From the NCBI GenBank assembly GCA_033060915.1, contig CM065390.1, forward strand, positions 22,461,001-22,525,000: 64,000 nt of DNA, read 5' to 3'. Every line of letters starts with the position of its first letter. The stretch's first letter is position 1. The translations under genes were made by a program, and so were the position numbers. Shown here piece after piece: positions 35,566 through 47,369 of this stretch. This stretch comes from Euryodendron excelsum (lineage: Eukaryota > Streptophyta > Magnoliopsida > Ericales > Pentaphylacaceae). Below the pieces are notes generated by a model. The model worked only from the letters and a program-made list of their open reading frames with translations, was not told the origin of the DNA and did no database searches.

Positions 35566-36770
35566 AGACTCTACCTCTAAACCTTTTTCAAGCACCTTCC
35601 AATTAAGTTGATTTTCATAGCTGCCTTCCAAAAACAATATTATACTCCCTTGAGTTTTCAAAATCAAGTCAAAAGTCTTTTGAAATATCACCACTCCCCT
35701 TTTCAAAGTGATTTCCCAAAAGTCTCTTAAACTTGTCTTGACTAAAATGACTAGACACTTAACATTTCTAAAAACTATCTCCAAAATGTTTTCAAAACTC
35801 ATATTCCTAAGGTAGTCTTAGCCCTCTTATTGTTAAGGTCTCCAAAGGAAAGTGATATAGCAAATACAACCTTCAAGATTGTTCATATTAGGGTTTTAAA
35901 ACCCTACGTGTTTTCCAAAACTCTTTTCAAGAATGATTTTCGAGAGTCACATCTTTGAAGTAATCTTAGGTCGTACATGGTTGAGGTTATTCAAGGGAGA
36001 TGAGATATTAAGTAGGGTCTATAACTCTAAAGCTCTAAAAACCTAAGGGAAGTCTCTAGCCTCTTTTCTAAAAATGTTTTCAAAGGTCATAGCCTTAAAA
36101 AATTTTAGCTATTCACTAGTTAATCTCCCAAAGGTGATTAGATATTCAAGATACCTTGGTTTTCAAAAGCCTTTCAAAGACAAGTTCACAAGAACTTTTT
36201 CCAATCCAAACTCCATCTCTAAAATTTTCAAAATAAGAACATTCTGACATTCCTTTTAGTGATTTCAAAACATTCAAACCTTCAAAACACTTCAAAAATT
36301 CCTTAAATTCTATTTCAAAAGCATTTTCCAAACTCTCTTCAATTGTTTCAAAACGTTCCAAAAATCTCTTAAGTTCTATGTCCAAAGACATTTTCAAACC
36401 CTCAAGTTCTATTTCAAGTCAAAACTCTTGAATCCAAAGTTTCAAAGCCCTTCCAAGACTCCCATGAGTCTATTTTCAATTGGGCTCTAGCCTAAACTAT
36501 GAATGACTTAATTCTCACCAAATGAGATATGTAGATAACCTAAAATAGTGCAGTCGTAACCCTTTTTCCATGTCATATGTCCGTCTTCAAAATGCCCTCT
36601 CAATCAAAAGTTCTATTTTAAATCACACTTCAAAACTTTTTTATTTTCAAAGATCTTTTCAAAAAACATGCATTATGCATCATTCATCCAAAAAGTGATG
36701 ACTAAACCCCATTTTCAAAACTCTAAAGTGGATACAAGTGGACTTTTAATAACCGGTGATTCAAGTGAGT

Positions 36771-37473
36771 GAATTAAAAGTGATTAGAACTCAGCGCTTT
36801 ATAGATAGGCATTTTTATTGAGAATGCCTTTTTCGGTTTAAAGGTCCCACCTTACCTTTCAAAAAAAGAGTAGCCGAGCCGAAGGAGCTCTCACAAATAG
36901 AATTTGAGTACCACGGAGAAAAGCTAGCTGGATAAACAAGACAGGGATCGCCCGCTCGGCAATGCTACCTTGGGAGGAGACAAAACACTTTAATATAAAA
37001 AAAAACTCATATTCTAAAGCTTTTTCGATATATGAACAATATGAACAAGATTACTATGGAAGAGTTGGTGAACATTGTTCTGACTCATAGCTCTAAGATG
37101 ACTAGCATGAATGAGCCAGCTTCAACACAACCTAGACTCTTAATCATAGACAGACTTGCGACCTCAAGATAAAAGGATGAGCTTGGTCTGTCTATTTGTA
37201 CGCATTGGCTTAATTAACTCCTAACCTCCCTAGACACTGCAAAGAACACATAATAAAAACTGCCTGGTAAGGGCTGTACAAGGGAACGAGAAAGGGGTTT
37301 GATAAAAAAGAGTTTGGAAGTGTCCCGCTTAGTTAACAAACATCGAGTTTGGAGTCGAGGCAGCATGGATAGGAGACTATTGAAGTGAAGTTTGGAATCA
37401 TTATGGTTTTCTATCTTCAGATTATCAAATTGGAGAATCACCAAGGCCTTTCAGCGATTCGACGCGCCCCCCT

Positions 37474-37506
<33 letters not shown>

Positions 37507-37746
37507 GAATAGAATGAGTCGCCCTAGCCCTAGTCTTACTAAGAGTTTGAATTGCTCTGTAGGATAGTAGGGCGAATGAATCGCATTAGTGCGATTTGGC
37601 TAGCTGAATCGCCCAGCGAACAAATCGCCTCCTTGCTGTCTTAAAAAGAAAAGCGGACCCGCGCGAATCGCGTCTTCGATCTTGCATATAAATAAAAAAG
37701 ATTTATATATTTATCAACCAGGTCAACTGACGCCAGCATTACACCC
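36771..37746. other. Unassigned segment, possibly organelle-derived
   Basis: About 1 kb between the broken C LTR and the truncated D LTR. The texture differs from the TEs: mixed GC, with phrases such as GCCGAGCCGAAGGAGCTC (36875-36895), a GCGAATCGC-rich stretch (37570-37675) and a perfect small stem AATCGCA/TGCGATT at 37579-37596. A short open frame (37214-37444, minus, 76 codons) has no recognised motif. The style recalls plant mitochondrial intergenic DNA, but that is impression only. Confidence 0.35.
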
Positions 37747-38166
37747 TGACACCCGCTCTCCAGTCTCACGTCAGGGACGTGGATATGGCGTGTACCTGCA
37801 ACAATCGCCACACCTCTGACACCGTTCTGACACACGCCACCCTGGAGTGTGGAGGTGGCCCTCTGAAGTGCTCTGACACCGTCTTGGTCTTCCAACTAGA
37901 AGCAGCCACGTGGAAGGACCACCTGCTCCCACCATGCAAACATACAAGGGAACCATTGACCCCCTGAGACAGGTACGTGATACACAACAACCCAGAGTAT
38001 GTTCTTTCTCTTGAACATTTTTGAACCAACTGGAAACTGACAAAAACGCCGGAGAATCATTGGCTACCACCACACAGGTGGGTTTGTGCAGGAGATCATC
38101 TCGCTGACCAAGGAATAGTCCGTCCCGGACCTAGGGGCAGGCCAACACGAGATAACTGCATCATCA
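37747..38166 (+). repeat. 5' LTR of element D, truncated
   Basis: Matches 47536-47955 over its full length, ends CATCATCA. The first 166 bp present in the 3' LTR (47370-47535) are missing. Several 60-100 codon frames in it, on both strands, recur in the other LTR and are not genes. Confidence 0.8.
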
Positions 38167-38168
38167 GC

Positions 38169-38186
38169 TGGTGCCGTCTGTGGGAA
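38169..38186 (+). promoter_or_regulatory. Primer binding site of element D
   Basis: TGGTGCCGTCTGTGGGAA, two bases after the LTR end. It starts with TGG as expected for a tRNA 3' CCA; I do not assign the tRNA. It differs from the sites of elements A and B. Confidence 0.7.
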
Positions 38187-38207
38187 AGACTTCTCTCGTG
38201 ACATTTC

Positions 38208-41200
38208 ATGGTCTTAACCAGGTCTAGGATCAGCACCCTCCCTGAAGGAACTTCAATGGCCGATTCTAGTACAGAAAAGATAGCCGCTTTGGAGAAGACA
38301 GTGGCTGATATGATGGCTCGCATGCAGCAGCTGGTCAGTCAGAACGCGGAGCTACTTCAACGAAACCACCCTCCTCCTCCTCCGCCAAAGATTCCACCGC
38401 TAGCAAACCCCCTGGCCGAAGAGCAACAAGAACAAGAGGTCAACAAGGATCCGTCTGTCTTCCCCGTCGGTGGCGAAAATGGCAATGGAGGGCTAGTTGA
38501 GGACCCTCTACTTCGCCGTGAGCCCAACATCGACGAACCACAATCGAGCCACGCAATCCCATCGAGGACGGAGACGGTAGGTGACAAACCGGAGAGCTCC
38601 CATGCTTGGGACAAGCATTTAAAGGCCATGCAGGCTCAGATGGCAGGAGTGTTAGCAGCGGTGGAGGCAAAGGCCCCAAACACCATCGACGCCCTCATTG
38701 GCCGGACGGCCTCCCCGTTTACACAGAAGGTAATGGAGTTTCCACTCCCCCCAAAGTTTAAAATGCCGACATTGGACGCATTTGACGGTTCCAAGGACCC
38801 GGTGGACCACCTGGAGACATTCAGAGCACTCATGCACCTCCAGGCGGTGCCGGACGAGATTATGTGTAGAGCATTCCCCATCACTTTGAAGGGCTCGGCG
38901 CGAACTTGGTTTAATAAGATAAAGCCAGCATCGGTCGCCACCTTCAAAGAACTCAGTAAACTCTTTGTGAGCCACTACATTGGGGCTCAGAGGCAGAGGA
39001 GACCGGTGGCCTACTTGTTGACTGTGAGGCAAAAGAAGGAGGAAACACTGCGAGAGTATGTACGAAGGTTCAACCAAGAGACTCTGGCCGTGGATGATGT
39101 CGCCGAAAAGGTGGCTGTCACGGCGTTCATGAGCGGCCTGAGAAGTGGGAAACTCCTCTTTTCCCTATCGAAGAGACCACCCCAGGATATGGCAGAGTTG
39201 ATGCTTTGTGCTCAGAAACACATGAACGCGGAGGATGCCCTAAGTGCGAGGCGAGATAAGGATGAAGGGGGCACCTCGCGCTCAGAGAAGAAGAGACCGA
39301 ACGGCACCTCGAACGATGAGAGGGAGTCCAAGACGAGCTAAACTCGTAATCGATCGAGAAACCGGGGAGAAGAGAGGCGTGAATACTACCGCGGCCTCAA
39401 TCATACATTCACCCCCCTCACGACGAAGCTGAATGATGTTTTGATGGAGATCTGGGACGATCCGGACCTGAAATGGCCAGAGCCCCTAAAGACGCCTTCA
39501 GATATGAGGAACAAGAGGCGGTATTGTCGGTTCCACCGTGATCATGGTCACGACACGGAGGACTGCATCGACCTAAAGCAGCAGATTGAAGATCTGGTTA
39601 AACGCGGAAGGCTCAACCGATATGTGGCCGGCCGAGACCGGGCACGGACGGAACGACGCAGCCCGGCGAGAACCGAGGTAACTACCCAGCCCATTGGAGA
39701 GATCAGGGTTATCGCTAGGGGATTTGCTGGCGGAGGGGAATCCTCTTCGGCGAGGAAGAATCACGTTCGGAATATCCGAACTGGAGCAGAAGTGATGTTG
39801 GTCGGGGCGGCCAGCAAGAAGACGAAGACCGAAGGTCCGGTAATCATGTTTACAGAGGAAGAGGCCGCCGAGCTGCACCAACCACATGACGACCCTTTAG
39901 TCATCTCGGCAGTGATCTCCAACTTCAAAACTTGGAGAATCCTGGTCGACAGCGGCAGCTCGGCGGATATCTTGTTTCGGGATGCCTTTGAGAAGATGAA
40001 GGTCGGCCAAGAGAAGTTAAAGCCGGCCAACTGCCCTTTAGTAGGTTTCACCGGGGATCGGGTGGTCCCTCTCGGATCCATCGCTTTACCGGTCACCCTT
40101 GGAGAAGCGCCACACCGGACGACAAAAATGGTGCACTTTCTGGTTGTGGATTGCCCTTCCGCGTACAACGCCATCATCGGCCGAACGGCCCTGAACCAGT
40201 TTAAGGCGGTCGCTTCCACGTATCACCTTCGAATCAAGTTCCCGACCGACGATGGGGTCGGGTGCGCAAGGGGCGACCAGAAGGAGGCTCGAGAGTGCTA
40301 CATGGCCTCCCTCAAAGGAGAACCCAGCCGAGAGGCCATGGTCATCGAAGAGCTCGAGCCGAGAGATGAAGAAGAAATCAGAAGGGGAGAGCCAGCAGAA
40401 GATCTGGAAGACATTCTGGTCGGGCAACTAGAGCAGAATAGAACAGCGAGGATAGGGGCCGTCGCGCCCGAGGAATTCAAGCAACAACTGCGTGAGTTCC
40501 TGAGAAACAATGTTGACATATTCGCCTGGTCTCACGAAGACATGCCCGGGATTGACACCCAGGTAGCGGCTCACTACTTAAACATCGACCCCGAGGCCAG
40601 GCCGATGAAGCAAAAGCGAAGGAATTTTGCGGCAGACAGGAACGATGCAGTTGCTAAGGAAGTGGAAAAGCTGATGCAGGCAAAGTTCATCAGGGAAGCG
40701 CACTACCCCACTTGGGTCTCTAACGTCGTCATGGTGAAGAAGTCCAATGGGAAGTGGCGGATGTGTGTTGATTTCACCGACCTGAACAAAGCGTGTCCCA
40801 AGGACAGTTTCCCCCTACCAACCATCGACCTCCTCGTCGACTCCACTGCGGGGTATGAAATCCTAACCTTTATGGATGCTTTTTCAGGATACAACTAGAT
40901 TCGGATGGCGGAGCATGACCGGGAGCACACGGCCTTCATTACGGACTGGGGACTCTATTACTACAACGTCATGCCGTTCGGTTTGAAGAATGCAGGGGCT
41001 ACTTACCAGCGATTGGTCAACCTCATGTTCAAATCGCAGATTGGCCGTAACATGGAGGTCTACGTGGACGACATGTTGGTGAAAAGCAAGCAGGCAACCG
41101 ATCACCTGCGAGACCTTAAAGAGACATTCCAGATGCTCCGCAAGTATCGGATGAAACTCAACCCTGCCAAGTGCGCCTTCGATGTCGCCTCGGGCAAATT

Positions 41201-43601
41201 CCTGGGCTTCATGGTCTCACAGAGGGGGATCGAGGCCAATCCGGAGAAGATTCAAGCCATTATCAACATGGAGGCGCCTAGAACAACAGAAGATGTTCAG
41301 AGGCTGGCCGGGCGTGTCGCTGCCCTGAACAGGTTCATCTCTCGATCCACTGACAAGTGTCTACCGTTCTTCAAGATCCTACGCAAGGCGTTCAAATGGA
41401 CCGCGGAGTGTGAAATAGCCTTTGGTCAACTCAAACAATACCTGAGCTCAGTCCCGCTGCTAAGCCGAACCGTCCCGGGAGAGGAGTTGTTTCTTTATCT
41501 GGCCGTATCAGCAACAACAGTGAGCTCGGCTCTTGTCCGAGAAGACAAAGGGGTCCAAAAGCTAGTCTACTACACCAGTCGTGCCTTGCGGGGAGCAGAA
41601 GAACGGTATCCAAAGATGGAACTCTTGGCCCTCGCGCTGATAACCGCCGTTCGGCGCTTGCGGTCGTACTTCCAAGCCCACACGGTTGTCGTTTTCACCG
41701 ACCAACCACTGAAGAACATACTGCATAAGCCCGAGACGTCAGGGCGATTAGTGAAATGGTCCATAGAACTTAGCCAGTTCGACATCCACTATCAACCCCG
41801 ACTGGCAATCAAGGGGCAGGCGGCCGCGGATTTCATTGCAGAATTCACTAACCTGCCCCCTCCTCCCACCACCGACGCCGATCCGCCAGACAGCAACTGG
41901 GTCCTGAACGTTGATGGTTCGTCTACTCAAGATTCCGGCGGCGCCGATGTCGTCCTCGTCACCCCGGACGGCCACAAGATGGAGTATGCCCTCCACTTCA
42001 AGTTTCCCGCCACCAACAACGTGGCCGAATACGAAGCACTCCTTGCCAGTCTCAGAATGGCTCGACAAATGGGGGCAGAACAAATAATAGTACGAAGCGA
42101 CTCTCAGCTCGTAGTGGAACAGGTTCAAGGGGAGTATGAAGCAAGAGAAGGCAACATGAAACAATACTGTCAAGTAGCGAAGAGCCTAGCCAGGAGATTC
42201 GTAAAAATAATCTTAGAACGCGTCCCGAGATTGGAGAACGAAGAGGCCGACCGACTGGCCAGAATAGCCTCGTCCAGTAAGTCTGATCCTAACGTTCCGA
42301 TCGAGATTCTTGATTCGCCGAGCATTCAGAGCCCGGAAGTCGACCTGATTGCACCCGAGTCTTCGTGGATAACCCAGATCAGGAATTATCTAAAGAAGGG
42401 AACCCTGCCGGAGGACTGGAATGAGGCGAGGCGGGTTCAATATCGGTCGAGCAGGTACCTCATACAAGGCGGGATACTATACAAAAGAGGGCACACCTTG
42501 CGACTGCTTCGTTGTGCCACTGAGGAAGAAGCAGACTACATAATACGGGAAGTCCACGAGGGTGCCTGCAGGAACCACTCCGGGGGTCGGTCCCTCGCTA
42601 AGAAGATATTGCGAACGGCCTATTATTGGCCCACTATGGAGAGAGACATCTGAGAATTCGTCAAGAAATGCAACAAATGCCAACGGTTCGCCAATATCCC
42701 AAGACTGCCTTCTCAAGAGCTGACCCCAATCCAAACTCCATGGCCCTTCGCCCAGTGGGGAATCGACATTGTGGGCCCGTTGCCGCTCGGCAAAGCTCAA
42801 AAAAAATTTGCAGTGGTGGCGATCGATTACTTCACGAAGTGGGCGGAGGCAGAAGCCCTACCGACAATTACCGAGGAGAAAATGAAGAAGTTTTTGTGGC
42901 AGAACATCGTGTGTAGGTTCGGTATCCCTAAGGTCGTCATCACGGATAATGGGAAACAGTTCGAAGGTAGGCAGTTCAACAAACTGTGCACCGACCTAGG
43001 GATAAGTCACCATGCTTCGTCCCCCGAGCACCCTCAGGCGAACGGCCAGGTCGAAGTCACCAACAGGTCCCTTTTGAAGATCCTCAAGACGAAGCTGGAA
43101 AAGGCCAAAAGCTTGTGGGCAGAAGAGCTCCACAACATTCTTTGGGCCTACAGACCGACAAAAAGAGTGTCCACCGGCCAGACGCCATTCTCGCTCACCT
43201 TCGGAACAGAGGTCGTGATCCCGATGGAGATAGGACTCCCTAGCCCCAGAGCGACGCAGTTCGACCCTGCGACTAACTGCGAAGCCCTGAATGTGGACTT
43301 GGACCTATTGGAGGAGAGAAGGCTACAGACGGCCATGAGGGTGGTGTCCTACCAGCAAAAGATGCGCCAGTACCACAACTCCAGAGTTTGAACGAAAGAC
43401 TTCGCGGCTGGGGACCTCGTACTGAAGAGAGTCAATCAGTCCACCAGGGACCCCAGAGAAGGCAAACTCGGACCCAATTGGAAAGGACCCTACCAGGTGA
43501 TCAGCAGTACAAGGAAGGGCACGTATAGGTTGAAGAACTCGGAAGGCAAGGAGCTTCCACACCCGTGGCACACCGAACACCTAAGGAAATACTACTCTTG
43601 A
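38208..43601 (+). pseudogene. Gag-Pol polyprotein of element D (one frame, four internal stops)
   Basis: From the ATG at 38208 to TGA at 43599-43601, 1798 codons in one frame. In order: Retrotrans_gag (about codons 180-320), CCHC-like CRFHRDHGHDTEDC (about 440), protease LVDSGSSADILF (about 580), RT with VMPFGLKNAGATYQ and YVDDML (about 950), first RNase H with FTDQPL, a second RNase H with VDGSS, AEYEAL, SDSQL and EADRLA (about 1230-1360), integrase HHCC (HEGACRNH...CNKC) and DDE core (IDYFTKW, TDNGKQF, HPQANGQVE). Two RNase H domains and no chromodomain place it in Tat. Stops are TAA 39339, TAG 40896, TGA 42651 and TGA 43389, each one C-to-T step from a Gln or Arg codon. It would otherwise supply all replication enzymes. 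Confidence 0.9.
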
Positions 43602-43710
43602 AAGGCCCTCACTTGTAACCCTCAAAGAATATCAATAAAAGCAACTGTTCGGCAAATTGTCTACGTGTACTGACCTAGAAATTATCTGCTTGCGTGGAAC
43701 CCACATTGAA
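43602..43710 (+). other. Short spacer after pol, element D
   Basis: About 110 bp with an AATAAAA (43631-43637) resembling a poly(A) signal shortly after the stop. No gene. Confidence 0.4.
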
Positions 43711-44330
43711 TCTGCTCGGCCAAGAGCCAAGCAGAGCCAGAGGGCCTTCAGTGGCAATGGCAGAGAATCTGCTCGGCCGAGCCCCGAATAGAGCCAGAGG
43801 GCCTTCAATGGCAATGGCACAGAAAGAATCTGCTCAGCCAAGCGCCGAGCAGAGCTAGAGGGCCTTCAGTGGCAATGGCACAGAAAGAATCTGCTCGGCC
43901 AAGCACCGAGCAGAGCCAGAGGGCCTTTAGTGGCAATGACACAGAAAGAATCTACTCGGCCATGCGTCGAGCGGAGCCAGAGGGCCTTTAGTGGCAATGG
44001 CACAGAAAGAATCTGCTCGGCCAAGCACCGAGCAGAGCCAGAGGGCCTTCAGTGGCAATGGCACAGAAAGTATCTGCTCGGCGAAGCGTCGAGCAAAGCC
44101 AGAGGGCCTTCAGTGGCAATGGCGGACAATCTGCTCAGCCAAGCGCCGAGCAGAGCCAGAGGGCCTTCAGTGGCAATGGCACAGAAAGAATCTGCTCGGC
44201 CAAGCGCCGAGCAGATCCAGACGGCCTTCAGTGGCAATGGCACAGAAAGAATCTGCTCGGCCAAGTGCCGAGCAGATCCAGACGGCCTTCAGCGGCAATG
44301 GCAACAGAAAGAATCCGCTCGGCTATTATC
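43711..44330 (+). repeat. 61-bp minisatellite, about 11 units, with a hairpin in most units
   Basis: Unit starts: 43711, 43768, 43829, 43890, 43951, 44012, 44073, 44130, 44191, 44252 and about 44314. The spacing is 61 bp except two units of 57. The best-preserved units hold arms CTGCTCGGC and GCCGAGCAG around CAAGC, a perfect 9-bp stem; other units have one or a few arm changes. Because 61 is not a multiple of three, open frames run through it in several phases; these are not genes. It lies between pol and the antisense ORF. Confidence 0.85.
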
Positions 44331-44513
44331 GCCGGTCAAGACCTCGTTAATACATGCAAGCATTCAACAAACATGGCAGACACAAGGAATATAAAGAAGA
44401 AGCTGTCTCATTAACAGAAAGAGGAGTACAAAAGAAAAAAAAAAGTTTACAAATGAAGAGGCAACTCAAGTCCGAGTTGGCTCCCCAGTAACCCCTCCGT
44501 TCCCCCCGGTGTC

Positions 44514-46736
44514 CTACTGAGCTCGCTCTGAGGAAGGCTGAGGATCCTTCTGGGCGTCTCCAGCAGCGGGCTCAAACCCAGCACGAGGCCCCCCCTCGGC
44601 ATCCGTTTGAACCTTGGGGCCCATCCCAGGAGCAGGAGCAGGTACGTCTGTCACGGTCGCCTCGGTGCTTGGGGGAACGTCTTCAGAAGGCTCGAGAATG
44701 GAGAAGTCCAGACCAGGGAACTTCCTCGAAGCCTGACCCCTAGCATGCTCGAACCCTTGAAGGAAGGTAGGCGCTAGCAACGCCTGGAAGTCGTCCCCCT
44801 CTTGGAACTCTTCGACCGCCTTACTCTTCGCATTCAAGAGCTCCTCCTTCAGGGCCTTCTTCTCCTTCTCCAGCTCCTGCCGCTTGGTTTGCTCACCCGA
44901 GAGGCCCAGTACAAGCTTGCTGGTGGTGGCATCAAGCTTCTTGTATTCGTCCTCGGCTTTCTTCAAGGTCGACACCGTCGAGTCCCTCTCAGCGCGGACA
45001 ACGGCGATCTCCTCCTTCATGGCACGAGCCGCAGTGATCTCCTCTTTCAGCCCGTTCAGCTCAGCTAGGAGGGAGGCGCACGTGCTCTTCTCGTGATTGA
45101 ACGCCTTTTCCAGGCCCGCCAGGCAATGGCCCATCTTGATGTTCCTGGCGACAGACTGACAGAGACCATGTGTCAGGATGGAACAAGAGAACAGGAAGGA
45201 AGACCAAGTAGAAGGCGCATACCCTTAGGAGGTCATGGTTCATGTCCTTCACCAGGCGATTGTTGTTGTGCTTGTCGACCCTATGGAGGTCAACTTCCTT
45301 CACGGCAACGGCAGCCCTCGCCCACGCTTCCTCCGAGCTCTCGAACACGTTCCTAGACGAGGGGGTGGCCTCAGCCCGAGCTTGTACCTCGGGAGTAGCA
45401 ACCGTACTTCGCCTCCTCTCGGTCTGCGGGGGCGGCGGCTGAACACGAGGCGGTTCGGTCGTTCTCCCCTCGGGCACCCTTGCCAGAGCCGCTATCTTCC
45501 TGGTCAGCTCTGCCTCGGCATCCTTCAAACGTTTCGGTTCAGGCTCGGATCCTCCGGCCTTTCGCTTCCGTAGAAAAGCAACGTTGAAGCTCATCTCGCC
45601 GACCACTTGATCTTGCACTGGAGTGACAGTCTGGGGAGTGGCAGCAACGGCTGAACTGTCAACAACGACCGCGCCAACTGCAAATAGAATGGATGTTAGT
45701 TTGGCGGCATTGAGAAGCTCTACAAACGACTAAACACTCACTCCTCTCACGTTCAGCGGCTAAGGCTTCTCTGGTAGGCTCGGGACCTAGCAAGTAGTTC
45801 GATAAGCTTTCGGCGGTGACCAAGTCTTTGTGACTATGGACCTCGTGTTGCTGAACCTTCCTTATGGCAGCCCTCACCTCCTTAGATACTTTGGGCTTTG
45901 CCCGACCTGACACCCAAGGTAACCTAGGTCAGGAAACTGACACTTGAAAAGAAAAGGAAATGAAACCGAGTTCGGTAGAGAAAGAACGTACCCTTCTTGC
46001 TCGGATAACCCCATTGCCTGGGGACCCGAGCAGAGAAGTCGGTCTCCCAGGGTTGAAACTCCCATCCGTCTCCACTGACGAAAAAGAACCGGTCCTTCCA
46101 ATTCTTAACCGAGGAAGGGAGCTCATCAATCAGGTTGTACTCCTTGGACCTACCCGAGAAATACCACCAACCCGCACCCCTCTCCGCTGGCCGGTAGCAG
46201 AACAAGAATTCCTCTGGCGTGATGTCCCTTTTATGGACGATCTGCCAGAGGACAGAACAACCGAGCAGGATCCTCCATCCATTCGGCTGTATCTGCCCTG
46301 GGGACAAACGAAGCCACTACAGGATCCTCCGGACAGATTGGGGAAAGGGCATCCGAAGGCCACCAGCCAACGCGCCCTCGTATACTGTGATCTCGCCCTC
46401 CCTGGCCGAACAGGCCCAGTCATCCTTTTTCGGGATCCTGAGCTTCAAGCCCCGTGGGATCTGATATGCAGCCCGCAAAGCCCCGACCTTCTCCTTGGTG
46501 AGAACGGAGGACACCCCAACGGCCTCGTACCCTAGATCGTCCTCATCCGACTCTCCCGACTCTCCCCCCTCAATGGCGCCAGAGTCGGCGGCCTCTACTT
46601 GGCCCTATTCAAGAACTTGTACCGACCCCCTAGAACCACTAACGGAAGCCTCATCTCTAGCCTCGCGACCCACTACTTCATGTCTATTTGAGTCCGTCTT
46701 CTCCGAATCCGAACTCATGTGCTCAGGGTTGGCCAT
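44514..46736 (-). pseudogene. Antisense ORF of element D, Transposase_28-like with coiled coil and introns
   Basis: Minus strand, start ATG at 46736 (MANPEHMSSDSEKTD), TAG stop at 44516-44514. The N-terminal half reads GLKLRIPKKDDWACS, LRMPFPQSVRRIL, LSPGQIQPNGWRILLG, EEFLFCYRPAERGAGWWYFS, resembling the putative gypsy-type transposon domain (Transposase_28). The C-terminal part is a K/E-rich coiled coil (about 45130-44790) and a P/A-rich tail. In-frame joins remove a GTACGTTC...GTGTCAG intron (45991-45907) and a GTGAGT...TTTGCAG intron (45741-45678); a third near 45225-45130 is probable. Two in-frame TAG codons (about 46606 and 46318) look like C-to-T changes of Gln codons, so the copy is inactive. 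Such antisense extra ORFs are known in Tat elements; their role is not. Confidence 0.65.
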
Positions 46737-47351
46737 GGTGCCTAATTGTTTCTCGTTCTCAATCCTAAGCAGTACGGGTTTGAATAACTGGGCTATTTCC
46801 CCAAGTATTGACTCCAGAAACCCCGGCCTATCGACAAACCCTAGAAGGTCGGGGATTTCCCCCCTCTTTTGGTAAACCCAGACACAGCGTGTCGCTAACC
46901 AGTACATATAACCGGGAAACGGGACTTACCACGCTTTGCAACTCCAACGACAGGTCGCGGTGTAAGCCGACGGCGCTGCACGACGAATGGCACCCCCCTT
47001 TACTCGTCGGAGACAACGAAGATGAGGCTGGGGACGACGACGTAAGCTTTCTCTCTCTCTGTATACGTATTTGGTAAAAAGCACTAAGAGGGAAATGGAG
47101 GCAACTGCTCCCCTCAACTCCCCTCACATCTTTGAAATCAACGGCCCAGATGGCCTACGGTGACGGGACATCAACGGCTGGGATACGGCGCGTCTTTTCG
47201 GCTACTGGCAACCGCGCCCTGGCTGCCACGTCAAGTCACGTAAAGCGATGTGACGGCTTCCATCATTATTGCGCCGTCCTCGCCATCAATGCTCTCCGTG
47301 TTTCGCGGTCGGGTCGCCCTTCGGAATTCCTCTAGCCCCAAGCCGACGACC

Positions 47352-47366
47352 AAAGGAATTGGGGGC
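47352..47366 (+). promoter_or_regulatory. Polypurine tract of element D
   Basis: AAAGGAATTGGGGGC, a few bases before TGGTGACGAGG at 47370, the inferred LTR start. Confidence 0.6.
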
Positions 47367-47369
47367 ATC

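Larger units (their letters stand above)
25231..36770 (+). mobile_element. Element C, right segment
   Basis: Resumes the C coding frame directly after element B. Order: gag tail ORF, spacer, antisense ORF, noncoding region with hairpins, polypurine tract (32336-32352) and 3' LTR (from 32353). The layout is the same as element B, again without any pol domain. The right end is uncertain because the LTR loses similarity around 36740-36780 before reaching the expected GCGACA end. Confidence 0.75.
32353..36770 (+). repeat. 3' LTR of element C
   Basis: Starts TATAAGCACCCCATTTTTG like the B LTRs. The first 1.3 kb aligns loosely with B (short phrases such as TTTTGCCCCTGATGACCC and GGTATCAAACTGG). 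From 34533 it is the intact counterpart of 4608-5821. It holds hairpins at 33880-33942, a 46-bp array (35290-35565) and a late segment shared with 24410-24500. It fades into unrelated sequence near 36740-36780 without the expected end, so it is probably truncated. Confidence 0.75.

Noticed and set aside
37766..38073. Minus-strand frames of 75-100 codons in the D 5' LTR, repeated at 47286-47937
   Set aside because: They lie wholly in LTR sequence, overlap each other in different frames and have no motif.
38357..39077. Several minus-strand frames opposite element D gag
   Set aside because: Shadows of a GC-rich coding region; the plus strand has the gag domain.
43711..44330. Regular repeats with palindromes, superficially CRISPR-like
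   Set aside because: The units are contiguous and share all their sequence; there are no unique spacers, and the context is a plant retrotransposon.
43930..44414. Overlapping plus-strand frames of 119-154 codons with repeated QWQWHRK / AFSGNGTE text
   Set aside because: They arise from the 61-bp minisatellite, which reads open in several phases and on the other strand; no start context or domain.
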